Source: Acidobacteriota bacterium (GTDB lineage Bacteria; Acidobacteriota; Blastocatellia; Chloracidobacteriales; JADJPF01). From it: a stretch of DNA of 50,540 bases. Location of the stretch: assembly GCA_016213785.1 (NCBI GenBank), contig JACQZQ010000052.1, positions 1 to 50,540 of the forward strand. The letters are read 5' to 3'. The notes under the pieces were generated by a model that did no database searches, had not been told where the DNA came from, and saw only the letters and a list, made by a program, of their open reading frames with translations. This document shows, piece after piece, positions 28,102 to 36,875 of this stretch. Position numbers and translations under genes: made by a program. The first letter of the stretch is position 1; the number at the start of each line of letters is the position of its first letter.

Positions 28102-28690
28102 ATACCTTGGCGAGAGTTAAGCCTGCTTGGTTTTGATATTTTCCTTGTCTATCACTATAAGATACTTCACATATTTCATCAGACTCAAAAAATAGAATCT
28201 GTACAAAACCCTCTTCTGCAAAAAGTCTTACAGGAAGATTAGCAGCGTTGTAAAGCTCTATAACAAGTCGTCCACACCAATTAGCTTCTAGTGGGGTAGT
28301 GTTAACGACTATGCCACATCTAGCATAAGTTGATTTTCCTAAGGCAATAGCTGTAACGTTACGAGGAATATTAAAATGTTCAATTGTAACGCCTAGAGCA
28401 TAAGAATGAGGAGGAAGTAGCCAATAAGATGATCCATCTTCATCGGTTCTAATTGGTATATCTAAAAGACTCTTAGAGTCAAATTGTTTAGGGTTAATTT
28501 CTGTCCCTTGAATAGGAGAAAAAACCTTAAATTCATCTTTAGCAAGCCTACAATCATAGCCATAACTTGAGAGTCCACAACTAATTACACGTCTATTTTC
28601 TACTTGTCTTACTAGAGTTGTTTCAAAAGGGGTAATTAGTTGAGCAGTTTCGCATTTTTCCTTAATCCATTTATCTGATTTGATGCTCAT
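28100..28690 (-). CDS. dcd: dCTP deaminase
   Basis: The enzyme deaminates dCTP to dUTP, the precursor supply for dTMP. The 196 residues include the family's opening (KWIKE...ITPF), CGLSSYGYDCRLA near 38-50, the substrate loop KSTYARCGIVVNTTPLEANWCGRLVIEL near 111-138 with the catalytic Glu, and the C-terminal segment KYQNQAGLTLAKV. The length matches the stand-alone homotrimeric enzyme. It is not clearly the bifunctional deaminase/diphosphatase form. A short AGGA lies upstream of the ATG. Convergent with serA. Confidence 0.94.
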   Translation of the reverse strand: MSIKSDKWIKEKCETAQLITPFETTLVRQVENRRVISCGLSSYGYDCRLAKDEFKVFSPIQGTEINPKQFDSKSLLDIPIRTDEDGSSYWLLPPHSYALGVTIEHFNIPRNVTAIALGKSTYARCGIVVNTTPLEANWCGRLVIELYNAANLPVRLFAEEGFVQILFFESDEICEVSYSDRQGKYQNQAGLTLAKV

Positions 28691-28995
28691 TTTGTTCCTA
28701 GGATTTATTAATTTAAAAATTTAGCTCGCATTTATAACAATAGATAGCAAGCTTTTCCAGCAAAATTAGCAAAAACTAGCAGTTAGAGCGTCTTTACTTA
28801 GAGCGTTTTTACTATAAAATAAATCTCAATACATTAAAGGCATTAAAGCAAACTTTAAGTATTGAATTTAACTCAAATTTATATCGTTATGTATTTTGTT
28901 GAGATTAAGTTAATTAAATCCCAAGTCTAGTGCTTGACGATTGATTAATACTATCTCATACTTTTAGAAATCCTCTAAAATCCTGGAGTTTTTTC
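28691..28995. other. 305-base divergent promoter region
   Basis: Lies between divergent dcd and the exported two-gene unit. No gene is visible. It carries a candidate promoter at 28934-28962 and a small leader hairpin TTTTAGA-AATCC-TCTAAAA at about 28963-28981. Confidence 0.5.
28934..28962 (+). promoter_or_regulatory. Candidate promoter for the exported protein/metalloprotease unit
   Basis: TTGACG (28934-28939) and CATACT (28957-28962) are separated by 17 bases, 33 bases before the ATG at 28996. The -35 matches five of six consensus positions and the -10 four. Prediction only. Confidence 0.45.
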
Positions 28996-29739
28996 ATGAA
29001 AAAATTAAGATACGCTTTTCTAGCTATTTTGCTAGCTGTGCTATTTAGCACTCAAATGCTTACATCAAAAGCACATCATGCAGTTCTACAATTTAATCTA
29101 GAAGAAATGGTAGCAACTGCGGACAAAGTTTTTGTTGGTAAGTGTACTAACATTAAAGAAACGGAAGAAATGATAGCCCAAGGAATGATGCCTGTTACTT
29201 ATTATACTTTTGCAGTTTCAGAAAAAATTAAAGGTGATATTCCACAAACTTTTACTTTTAAGCAATTAGGCCATCAACCTCGTAAGTTTAATAAAAATAT
29301 AAGTGGTAAAGAAGTCATGCCAATGGTTGGTGGAGTTGGAGGAAGAATTGCTGACCCTGATAGCTTTATTGTTCATGGTCTAAGCAATTACCACATTGGC
29401 GAAGAAATGCTTTTAATGCTAATTCCTAACTATATGGGAGATTTAACCTATCCTGTTGGACTCTATCAAGGCGCTTTTTACATTACCCAGACTTCTAAAG
29501 GTAAGCAAATTGTAAAAAACAGTATTAATAATCGAGGGCTATTTACTAATCCCTATAATAATTACTCTAAGTCTTCTGACAAAGCGAAAGTTATTCATCC
29601 TGAAGGGGGTTTAGAAATACCTATTATTGCATCAAGAAATAGCAATCAGAATTTTGCTACATTAATTGGCAAACCTGGAGCGTTACCATTAAATGACTTA
29701 ACTGGTTTGGTACGCACCATTGCTGAGTCAGAGAAATAG
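28996..29739 (+). CDS. Exported protein paired with the matrixin-type protease
   Basis: The 247-residue protein has a signal peptide (MKKLRYAFLAILLAVLFSTQMLTSKA) followed by a domain with ...LEEMVATADKVFVGKCTNIKE... and ...VSEKIKGDIPQTFTFKQLGHQP.... This segment aligns by eye with residues ~30-170 of the matrixin-like protein at 3974-5971 (VIVTGKVIAIES... VIKGDIKSQVLVIEQLGGQ). The rest has HIGEEMLLMLIPNYMGDLTYPVGLYQGAFYI, also matching the EEVLLFLKAN...MGKFSI part of that protein. The gene is followed 15 bases later by the metalloprotease gene. It may be a chaperone, inhibitor or targeting partner of that protease; no function is established. Confidence 0.75.
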   Translation: MKKLRYAFLAILLAVLFSTQMLTSKAHHAVLQFNLEEMVATADKVFVGKCTNIKETEEMIAQGMMPVTYYTFAVSEKIKGDIPQTFTFKQLGHQPRKFNKNISGKEVMPMVGGVGGRIADPDSFIVHGLSNYHIGEEMLLMLIPNYMGDLTYPVGLYQGAFYITQTSKGKQIVKNSINNRGLFTNPYNNYSKSSDKAKVIHPEGGLEIPIIASRNSNQNFATLIGKPGALPLNDLTGLVRTIAESEK

Positions 29740-29754
29740 GAGAAAAACTCTATT

Positions 29755-31584
29755 ATGAAAATGTTCAAGACTATTTTTTATTTAAGTTTTGCACTGTTAT
29801 TTATGCTAGTAACAGGCTTTTTTGAGACTAGTTATGCGGGGGGGCCTCTTTTTGTAGCATCTAATGGTAAACCTGTAGTTTGGTCAAAGGTAGAAACTAA
29901 AGGAGGTGCTCTTGGTAGCACTACTGTTAATGCACAAGGCCAAGTCCTCTATCGTGTTGATGGTGGAGCACTAGGCACAATACCTAGCGCAGAAGCAATA
30001 AAACTAGTAGACCGTATTTTTAAGCTTTACAATGATATTCCAACTGCAACTATTGAGTTTGTTAACGCTGGGCCAATAAAAAGCCCTAGCACTGGTGCTG
30101 CTATTGATGTTGACCGTAATAATGTTGGTGTTGTGTTAAGTTCTCGTAGTCCAACTTTTCAAAACCCAATTATTTTTGACTCAGATGGTGGTATTACTGG
30201 TAGAGGTGGTGTGCTTGGATTTTTTACTTTTCTAGCCTTTACTAGACCTGATCCCTCTACAATTGCATTAGGTGAAGCTACAGTGGTACTTAATGGAGCT
30301 TCTATAAATGCAGCAGGTGGTAAAGTTCCTTTTCTAGGAGTATTTACTCATGAATTTGGTCATTTTGCTGGCCCACTTGACCACTCACAAGTTAACGGTG
30401 GTATTGCCTCTAGCAGTCCTTTTGCTAATCTTCCAGATGGTTTTGCTAGCTCAGAACAACGTTTTGATGTTTTTGGCCCATTTGTAGAAACCGTTTACCC
30501 ATTTCTATTTGGTGGCCCAACAAGTAGCAAATTAGGTAATCTTGGTCTACGTAGTTCAGGTAACTTTATTGCATCTTTAGACTTTGATGACATAGTTGCA
30601 ATGTCTGCTCTTTATCCTGCACCAGGCTATTTACCTAGTGAACCAGGTTCAAAAATAGGTGGTATTACTGGTAAAGTGGTTATTCGCACACTAAATGGAG
30701 ATTTTCCTATTACAGGGCTTAATGTAGTGGCTCGTCGTATCAGCTTAGGTAAATATCCACCTGATCCAAATATAGAAGTTTTTAAGGGCGGTAATGTTCC
30801 TTTAGATGCTGATGGTGCACCTCTACCTCCTGAAGTACGACCAGAGTTAGATCCTCTTGCAACGGCAACTAGCTTTGTTAGTGGAGTTCTACGAGGTGAT
30901 GGTTCTTATCAATTTATAGGCTTACCTCCTGGGGATTATCTTATTTCTGTAGAAAAAATTAATCCTCAATTCTTAGGTGGCTCAAGCGTTGGCCCAAGAG
31001 ATGAACAATTAGACCTACTTGTCCCAGAAAACTACAATGGAATAAGCGAAGGTAATGCTAATACAGATAATCCTAAAGACTTTACTCCTGTAAAAGTTGT
31101 TGCTGGTTCAGTGACTCCAAATATAGATATTGTACTTAATGGTTTTGGTCTTTCTCCTATAGTTAATGTTGGCGAAAATGAGCCTAATGATGCTAAAAAA
31201 CAAGGTCAAAAAGTAGGTTCTGACGCTAAAATAACTGGTTCTATTAGAGCAAGTGATCCATCCAAAATCTCTATAGATTTTGGTGATGGCTTTACCCTTC
31301 CAGTCCAAGACCTCTATCGTGTAGACTTAAAAACCGCTTCTCAACTCTATATCTCTTTAGAGGCAGATAATGCTAATAGTGATATAGACGTAATACTTTT
31401 TACAAAAGCAATAAAGAATGGGCCTATTTCTGCTAATAGTGCATCTATTCTAAATGCTGGTCTAAGCCTATCAGGATCAGAGCTTGTAGGAACAAGTTCT
31501 CTTGCACCAGGAACTTATTTTATTGGTGTTGCCTCAGGCCAAGACAGTGCTAATTATACTTTGACAGTGTTTGGGAAAAAATAG
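29755..31584 (+). CDS. Exported matrixin-type zinc metalloprotease with PPC domain
   Basis: The 609-residue protein has a signal peptide (MKMFKTIFYLSFALLFMLVTGFFETSYA). The protease domain at ~60-300 carries an intact zinc motif THEFGHFAGPLDHS near residues 197-210, i.e. HExxHxxGxxxH in a slightly spaced form, followed by ASLDFDDIVAMSALYP. Then come a carboxypeptidase-regulatory/SdrD-like beta domain at ~300-410 (GKVVIRTLNGDFPITGLNVVARR... GSYQFIGLPPGDYLISVEK) and a C-terminal pre-peptidase (PPC) domain at ~470-605 (NEPNDAKKQGQKV... LAPGTYFIGVASGQDSANYTLTV). It is co-transcribed with the upstream exported protein and followed by a strong terminator. The substrate is unknown. The spacing between the second and third His ligand (GHFAGPLDH) should be checked by structure prediction. 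Confidence 0.85.
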   Translation: MKMFKTIFYLSFALLFMLVTGFFETSYAGGPLFVASNGKPVVWSKVETKGGALGSTTVNAQGQVLYRVDGGALGTIPSAEAIKLVDRIFKLYNDIPTATIEFVNAGPIKSPSTGAAIDVDRNNVGVVLSSRSPTFQNPIIFDSDGGITGRGGVLGFFTFLAFTRPDPSTIALGEATVVLNGASINAAGGKVPFLGVFTHEFGHFAGPLDHSQVNGGIASSSPFANLPDGFASSEQRFDVFGPFVETVYPFLFGGPTSSKLGNLGLRSSGNFIASLDFDDIVAMSALYPAPGYLPSEPGSKIGGITGKVVIRTLNGDFPITGLNVVARRISLGKYPPDPNIEVFKGGNVPLDADGAPLPPEVRPELDPLATATSFVSGVLRGDGSYQFIGLPPGDYLISVEKINPQFLGGSSVGPRDEQLDLLVPENYNGISEGNANTDNPKDFTPVKVVAGSVTPNIDIVLNGFGLSPIVNVGENEPNDAKKQGQKVGSDAKITGSIRASDPSKISIDFGDGFTLPVQDLYRVDLKTASQLYISLEADNANSDIDVILFTKAIKNGPISANSASILNAGLSLSGSELVGTSSLAPGTYFIGVASGQDSANYTLTVFGKK

Positions 31585-31615
31585 ATTGTTTTTAACCCAT
31601 AATTGATATTTACTT

Positions 31616-31652
31616 AGGCACAAAGTGTTAAACTTTGTGCCTTCTTATTTTT
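31616..31652 (+). terminator. Intrinsic terminator of the metalloprotease gene
   Basis: An 11-bp stem (AGGCACAAAGT / ACTTTGTGCCT) with a GTTAA loop is followed by TCTTATTTTTG. It ends the two-gene exported unit before udk. Confidence 0.9.
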
Positions 31653-31674
31653 GTTGATTTTAGGAGGAATTTTG

Positions 31675-32280
31675 ATGCTGATTGGTGTATGTGGGGGTAG
31701 TGCTTCAGGTAAAACTACTATTGCAAAAAAAATTATTGACTCAGTTGGTGAAGAAAATATAGTTTATTTGCAACAAGACAACTACTACCACGATTTAGAA
31801 CATTTACCAGAGCATTCTCGCCATCATATTAATTTTGACCATCCAGATTCTCTAGATTTAGAACTTTTAATTAAACATACACAAGATCTTTTAGAAGCTA
31901 AATCTATTGCTCAGCCTATTTATGATTTCTCTAAACATACTAGAACAGGAAAATTTCAAACCATTACCCCTAAACCTATAATTTTACTAGATGGCTTACT
32001 TATTTTTTCTGAACAGCGTCTTAGAGATTTAATGAAAATAAAGATTTTTGTTGATACCGATGATGATTTGCGTTTTATCCGACGTTTGCAAAGAGATATA
32101 GCTGAACGTGGACGTGATAAAGAATCTGTTATTTATCAATATTTAACCTATGTAAAACCAATGCATAATAAGCTTGTAGCGCCAAGTAAACAATATGCTG
32201 ATTTAATTATTTCTGGTAATAAGGAAAATCACGTAGTGGTTAATATGTTTGTTGCTTGGGTAAAAAGTTTAATTTCTTAA
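31675..32280 (+). CDS. udk: Uridine kinase
   Basis: The enzyme phosphorylates uridine and cytidine for pyrimidine salvage. The start is set at the ATG at 31675 because AGGAGG lies 7 bases upstream and the P-loop then begins at residue 4 (GVCGGSASGKTT); the frame itself opens at TTG 31651. The product is about 201 residues with LQQDNYYHD near 35, FDHPDSLDLELL near 55, the PIYDFSKHTR segment near 80, LLDGLLIF near 103 and the RRLQRDIAERGRD lid. It appears monocistronic. Confidence 0.95.
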   Translation: MLIGVCGGSASGKTTIAKKIIDSVGEENIVYLQQDNYYHDLEHLPEHSRHHINFDHPDSLDLELLIKHTQDLLEAKSIAQPIYDFSKHTRTGKFQTITPKPIILLDGLLIFSEQRLRDLMKIKIFVDTDDDLRFIRRLQRDIAERGRDKESVIYQYLTYVKPMHNKLVAPSKQYADLIISGNKENHVVVNMFVAWVKSLIS

Positions 32281-32386
32281 TCTTGCTAAAAATAGAAATC
32301 TTTTTAAAATTAAAATGGCTTGTAATAAAATACCTGAGAATCTTAAATTTAATTGTAAAAATAAACATATATAATCAGGTAAAATT

Positions 32387-32845
32387 ATGGATAATACAAT
32401 AGCTGGTGGGCAAGTATTAGAGCTACAAATTTTGTCTAGAATGGCTAGAATCACGGCCAATCCTCAAACAGCAGGAAAAATATTTCAACAATGCATGGAT
32501 GAGGCAGGACTTACTTCTATTAATAACTCGCAAGATATGATGCGATTTAATCAAGCCTTATCTAAACAGGGAGATGACTTTGAAACTCTTAGTCGTTCTC
32601 TTATGTCAGACATAATGCAAGCAAGGCTAAAACAAACTAACCATAAACTTACCAAAGCCTTAGGAAGAGAAAAAGCTGAAATAGCGATAGAAGAATGCCT
32701 TAAGGAGATAGGTTTAACCACTTTAACTTCTTCGCAAGAAATGTATAAGTTTGCACTTGCACTAATAAAACGAGGTGGAACTATTGCAGTAATAGGCCAT
32801 AGCTTAAAAATTCAAGCTATTTTAGATGGCGCGGAGCAAGATTAA
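32387..32845 (+). CDS. Small protein with internal duplication
   Basis: I do not recognise this 152-residue protein. It consists of two similar helical units: residues ~28-76 (CMDEAGLTSINNSQDMMRF then ALSKQGD) and ~96-144 (CLKEIGLTTLTSSQEMYKF then ALIKRGG), an offset of 68 residues with about half of positions alike in the core. No signal peptide, no membrane segment, one Cys per unit at equivalent positions. The upstream ribosome-binding site is weak (AGG). Its neighbours are udk and a convergent LSm-like gene, which suggests no particular pathway. Possibly a small helical binding module related to other two-EF-like or DUF repeats, but unplaced. Confidence 0.7.
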   Translation: MDNTIAGGQVLELQILSRMARITANPQTAGKIFQQCMDEAGLTSINNSQDMMRFNQALSKQGDDFETLSRSLMSDIMQARLKQTNHKLTKALGREKAEIAIEECLKEIGLTTLTSSQEMYKFALALIKRGGTIAVIGHSLKIQAILDGAEQD

Positions 32846-32884
32846 GCTAAAACACTTACAAATAACCCTAGAGACTTTTTATCC

Positions 32885-32916
32885 AAAAAAAAGCTGCAAC
32901 CAAAGTGGTTGCAGCT
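32885..32916 (-). terminator. Intrinsic terminator of the LSm-like gene
   Basis: An 11-bp stem (AGCTGCAACCA / TGGTTGCAGCT) with an AAG loop is followed on the minus strand by seven T. It lies about 35 bases beyond the stop of the gene ending at 32953. Confidence 0.9.
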
Positions 32917-32952
32917 AAAATCCTTACCCTTACTCTTAGAAAAACTCTTAAT

Positions 32953-33396
32953 TTAATCGCCTATACAACCAAGGTTAAAAGCGTGCAAAATCAGTTCTAC
33001 AGGTGGGGCCATAATGTAGACGGCGGTAAAATATTCTACATCTTCTAAAGTATCTTTAATTTTTTCCCCTGGGGATCTAACTATTTCAAAAGAAACAACA
33101 TTAGACATAGCAACTTGTTTTTTTATCAAACCTTCTTTTAAGGTCAAGGTTTCATTTTTATATTCAACTAATTTACCAGCAACTTTTTTTCCATTAACTA
33201 ATTTTACTTCTAAATATTTATTAAGATAATCTTCTATTTTTTCTACTTTTTCTACTTTTTCTAGAGTTGAAGAATTATCTACAATCATTGCAGATTCTGT
33301 TTTAGAATTAATTTCTTGAGCAAAAACATTTGGAGAAAATAAAATAAAGAATGTAAACACCAAGGTTCCTAGCAAAGATAAACTATTATATTTCAT
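32953..33396 (-). CDS. Small exported protein with LSm-like segment
   Basis: The 147-residue protein has a signal peptide (about residues 1-26, ending NVFAQ), a Val/Glu/Lys repeat (LEKVEKVEKIEDYLNK) and a beta segment at ~55-105 (YLEVKLVNGKKVAGKLVEYKNETLTLKEG...SNVVSFEIV). The strand pattern resembles the Sm fold used by LSm/Hfq and by some exported YgdR/PRC-like domains. In an exported protein it is unlikely to bind RNA. AGGAG precedes the start and a strong terminator follows, so it is its own transcription unit. The function is unknown. Confidence 0.65.
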   Translation of the reverse strand: MKYNSLSLLGTLVFTFFILFSPNVFAQEINSKTESAMIVDNSSTLEKVEKVEKIEDYLNKYLEVKLVNGKKVAGKLVEYKNETLTLKEGLIKKQVAMSNVVSFEIVRSPGEKIKDTLEDVEYFTAVYIMAPPVELILHAFNLGCIGD

Positions 33397-33499
33397 AACA
33401 TTCTCCTAAAATTTAATATAAGTTTTTGTTTGTTTGCAAAAAGAATGTTTACTTAAAAAAATCTTGCAGAAAAATTTTTAATCATTTCTAATTTAATAT

Positions 33500-34069
33500 A
33501 TGAAAATAGCGTTTATTATTTTTAATCAAATGACAGCACTTGATTTTATAGGCATTTACGACCCTGTAACTAGGCTTAAATCTATGGGGTTTATAAACGA
33601 TTTAGAATGGGACATATGTGCTTATAGTGAAACTGTAGCTGATGATAAAGGGCTTAGAATCCTTCCTACAAAGCTTAAAGAGCCGCTAAATAATTATGAT
33701 ATAGTGGTAATTCCTGGAGGTTTTGGAACTAGGGAGTTAGAACATAACAAAGAATTTATTGATTGGATTAAAACGTCTGAGAGAGTAAAACTAAAAGTCT
33801 CTGTTTGTACTGGCTCAATAATTTTTGGCGCAGCAAGTTTTTTAATAGGAAAATTTGCTACAACCCATCCTATAGCTTTTGATGAGCTAAAACCCTATTG
33901 CCAAGAGGTTAAAAACCAACGTATTGTAGATGAGGGAAATATTATTACGGCTCGGGGAGTAACTTCTGCTATTGATGTAGGGCTTTATTTAGTAGAAAAA
34001 CTAACTAATAGTAATATAAAAGAAACCATTGCTACACAAATGGACTACCCTTATAAATACTTAGGGTAA
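33500..34069 (+). CDS. DJ-1/PfpI family protein
   Basis: The 189-residue flavodoxin-like protein belongs to the DJ-1/PfpI superfamily. The nucleophile elbow reads VSVCTGSIIFGAA near residues 95-107, with Cys at about 98 followed by TGS. The N-terminal part (IIFNQMTALDFIGIYDPVTRLKS) and late TARGVTSAIDVGLYLVE match the isonitrile-hydratase/AraC-amidase-like subgroup rather than the PfpI proteases. It lacks a DNA-binding domain, so it is a stand-alone enzyme or stress protein. There is no clear ribosome-binding site. Convergent with the patatin gene. Confidence 0.88.
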   Translation: MKIAFIIFNQMTALDFIGIYDPVTRLKSMGFINDLEWDICAYSETVADDKGLRILPTKLKEPLNNYDIVVIPGGFGTRELEHNKEFIDWIKTSERVKLKVSVCTGSIIFGAASFLIGKFATTHPIAFDELKPYCQEVKNQRIVDEGNIITARGVTSAIDVGLYLVEKLTNSNIKETIATQMDYPYKYLG

Positions 34070-34103
34070 TCCATTTTATCTTTATAGCTTTAAGCTTTTA
34101 AGA

Positions 34104-36812
34104 TTAAGCTAAACTGCCCTCTAGGGCTAAACGTAAGCGCCCTGTTAAATCGCCAAAAGCAGCATCATCTATAACCCAATTTTCTAGTTTACGATTGCCA
34201 ACAAAAACAGATTTTTGAGTACCATCTGAACTAGTAAATCTTACGCTACTGCCTTTACCATCATAGTTTGCAGTCCAAGTTTTTCCATTAAATTCAACTT
34301 GGCGAGTAAAGCTTGTATCTGTTGGAAGAGGCTTAATATTTGTGCCTTTTGCTCCTGGTGTTTGTAAGCCTGTTAAAAAGTCTTTAAAGAAATTTTGTGT
34401 AACTGCCCGGGTTTGACCATCAATTTTAGCATCAACAATTGGATCATATTTAAAGTCTAGAGCATCATCTGAAAATTTAGGATTTTGTAAATCCCAAATA
34501 GGTACACTTAAAATAAAATTATTAGCTGGTGGGTTAGTTCGTTCTTGATAATCTTTCTTAAGCCCTCCACTTTGAGCAACAAACAGCCCTCCATAAAGTG
34601 TATTTAATAAAGAGTTTGAAGCAAATAAATTACCTTTTGGAGCAGGAATCTCTGGTAAATTATTACCAATATATTTTGGATGATTAACATTAGGTTCTTG
34701 TAAATTAAGAGCTACTGTTGGCAATCCATCTTTATTATAACCTAATGGTAAATTATTAAGTGTTCCGCCATCAGTTAATTGGATAGTACGGCCCGTTGTT
34801 GGATCAACCATTTCTACAGGGTCAAAAACACCTGGAATAGCCATTGATGCCCGCATTGCTAAAGCTACGGGGGTATTTGGAGTTGTTTCTGGCCCAAAAA
34901 CAAAAGTGCGATTTTCCCATTTAGACATATCTTGTCCAGCAGGTGGATTAGTGTCAGAATATTTTGCTGCTACAATATGAAGTGGTATTTTTAAATCTGC
35001 AAAAGTAACAGGACGATCTGTAATTCCAGTTAATTTACGTAAGGTTTCATCAAAGAATTTATAAGCTTCTTCACCTTTGAAAACGCCTCCACGTCCACCA
35101 ACACCAAGATCTAGGAATTTAGCAATTCTTTCATCTCTAACAATCTCTTCTACTTGCTTAGGATCTGCACCTGCGGCTAAAACACCTGCTGCAATTGCGC
35201 CTACAGAAGTCCCACTAACACTAGAAGGAACAACACCATTGTTATACATTTCAGAAATAGCTGGAATAAAGCGTTTTCCCTGTCCACCACCACCTTCTAA
35301 AGCAACATGAACTTGAAGAGGTTTTCCATCACCGACTTGGCCTAAATTATTAGCACGATTTTCAGCAATAATTTTTTGATAATCAGCCATATTGCTTACT
35401 TTAACTCGACTACCATCAGCCTTAGTAAGCGTAATAGTACGGCCATTTCCAAATAATTGCTCATTAAGATCTGGTGCATTATTACTAGCATTACCTGTAG
35501 GGAATTTACTAGCTACTACTTGACCATTAACTAACTCGCCTTTTAGGAAATTTGGATCAACAAACTGAGTCCCTGCTCTAGGAAGAGTATCTAAGGTATA
35601 ACCATATTTATTTTTTAGCTCATTAATAGCACGACTATCACCTTGTTTTGCTGCTGCAATAACACTGCGAAAACCTTTTGTATCCCGGATAAATTGTCCT
35701 GTAGTTTCATTAACGCCTGTAATACTACTAGAAAGTGATTGTGCAGCCTCAGCCAATTTCCCCCAAGTCCCATCTATATAGCCAGTTAAGGCAGATTGTA
35801 ATTCTTCTGTTCCTTCAACTACATTGCTAGTAGCAAACTCTGTTGTACTACTTAATCTATCTACTCTACCAAGAATACTATTAGAACTACGTAAAATAGA
35901 ATTAGTAGTCTTAAGGTCATCTCCTGTTAATTGGCCTAAATTATTTTGAGCTACAGTTTTTAGTTGGCTTTGGGCATTTTCAATTTTTTGGAGATTTTCT
36001 TGAGCGATTTTAGCAAAAGACTCATTAGCTCCTCCCATATCAGAAAGAGCTTTCATTATTTGTGCTTGGCCGTTTTTTAATTTTGCTAGCCCTTCACCAG
36101 AATTTCCTACCATTGCTAAAAGTCCAAGGGTTAAAGTTTCAATGCCTTTACCTATACGGGCTTTAGCCTCATCTGAAGCAGTAGAATAATCAGCCATTGC
36201 ACCTTTTAGGTTTGAAATAGCTTGATTTACTTCACTTGAAAAAATCTTTGTAGCCTCTCCAACTTGACGAGCAGCAGGATTATTTGAATTTATTAAGCTA
36301 GTAGCCTGACTATCTATTTGGCTTAAACTACGACCGTTATCACGAGCAAAGCCACTAACAGCAGATTTTAAGTTACCTAAACCTGCTTGAAAAAGATCTG
36401 TCATACCTTGGCTAGCGTCAAAAAGTGCTTTAGCCCCATTGCCTAAAGCCTCTGCAACAGAAATACCAAACTTAATACCACTTAAACCAAAATTCTTTAC
36501 ACCTTCAAGTAAAGCTTTAGTAAGTACACTAATTGTTTTAGGGAAATCTATCATCCCAGCAGGGCTAGGAATACGAGGAAGCGGTAAGGGAAAAAGAGAA
36601 AAACTATCTTGAATTTGGTTTTGAATTTTTAAGCTATCAATATCATTTCGTGAACGACTAAATTGGCTTTGTAATCTCTCAGTATGTGTATTTGTTGAAT
36701 ATACAGAGCTTTCAACATTATTAGTCTTTGACTCAATAACCTTATTTTTAGTTGGCTCTATTTTAGAAAAATTATCAATATTATTACTGCTATTAATGTT
36801 ACGTACTGACAT
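34104..36812 (-). CDS. Patatin-like phospholipase with long helical N-terminal region
   Basis: The 902-residue protein has a C-terminal patatin domain at ~495-720: oxyanion loop ALEGGGGQGKRFIPAI near 500, nucleophile elbow SGTSVGAIAAGV (GxSxG) near 534, and the catalytic Asp in QLTDGGTLNNLP near 681. All three catalytic elements are intact, so a phospholipase A-type lipid hydrolase is expected. Residues ~1-480 are unusual: a Ser/Asn-rich start without signal peptide, a Pro-rich patch (LFPLPLPRIPSPAG), and long amphipathic or coiled helices (FSSEVNQAISNLKGAM, VDRLSSTTEF...). Residues beyond 780 may be a further domain. This layout recalls secreted or contact-delivered phospholipase effectors (ExoU-like), but no secretion signal is demonstrated. 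AAGGAG precedes the start; palindromes lie upstream. Confidence 0.85.
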   Translation of the reverse strand: MSVRNINSSNNIDNFSKIEPTKNKVIESKTNNVESSVYSTNTHTERLQSQFSRSRNDIDSLKIQNQIQDSFSLFPLPLPRIPSPAGMIDFPKTISVLTKALLEGVKNFGLSGIKFGISVAEALGNGAKALFDASQGMTDLFQAGLGNLKSAVSGFARDNGRSLSQIDSQATSLINSNNPAARQVGEATKIFSSEVNQAISNLKGAMADYSTASDEAKARIGKGIETLTLGLLAMVGNSGEGLAKLKNGQAQIMKALSDMGGANESFAKIAQENLQKIENAQSQLKTVAQNNLGQLTGDDLKTTNSILRSSNSILGRVDRLSSTTEFATSNVVEGTEELQSALTGYIDGTWGKLAEAAQSLSSSITGVNETTGQFIRDTKGFRSVIAAAKQGDSRAINELKNKYGYTLDTLPRAGTQFVDPNFLKGELVNGQVVASKFPTGNASNNAPDLNEQLFGNGRTITLTKADGSRVKVSNMADYQKIIAENRANNLGQVGDGKPLQVHVALEGGGGQGKRFIPAISEMYNNGVVPSSVSGTSVGAIAAGVLAAGADPKQVEEIVRDERIAKFLDLGVGGRGGVFKGEEAYKFFDETLRKLTGITDRPVTFADLKIPLHIVAAKYSDTNPPAGQDMSKWENRTFVFGPETTPNTPVALAMRASMAIPGVFDPVEMVDPTTGRTIQLTDGGTLNNLPLGYNKDGLPTVALNLQEPNVNHPKYIGNNLPEIPAPKGNLFASNSLLNTLYGGLFVAQSGGLKKDYQERTNPPANNFILSVPIWDLQNPKFSDDALDFKYDPIVDAKIDGQTRAVTQNFFKDFLTGLQTPGAKGTNIKPLPTDTSFTRQVEFNGKTWTANYDGKGSSVRFTSSDGTQKSVFVGNRKLENWVIDDAAFGDLTGRLRLALEGSLA

Positions 36813-36848
36813 TATTACTCCTTAAAAACTTTGCCGATATAAAATAGT

Positions 36849-36863
36849 ATTGGTATGACCAAT
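36849..36863. promoter_or_regulatory. Palindrome ATTGGT-N3-ACCAAT
   Basis: Perfect 6-bp arms flank the three bases ATG, 37 bases upstream of the patatin start. It could be an operator half of a pair with the palindrome at 36876-36889. Confidence 0.35.
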
Positions 36864-36875
36864 ATTCTCATAATC

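Noticed and set aside
34070-34103. Terminator between the DJ-1 and patatin genes
   Set aside because: AGCTTTAA...TTAAGCT can pair only with a bulge and has no good T-run; too weak to list.
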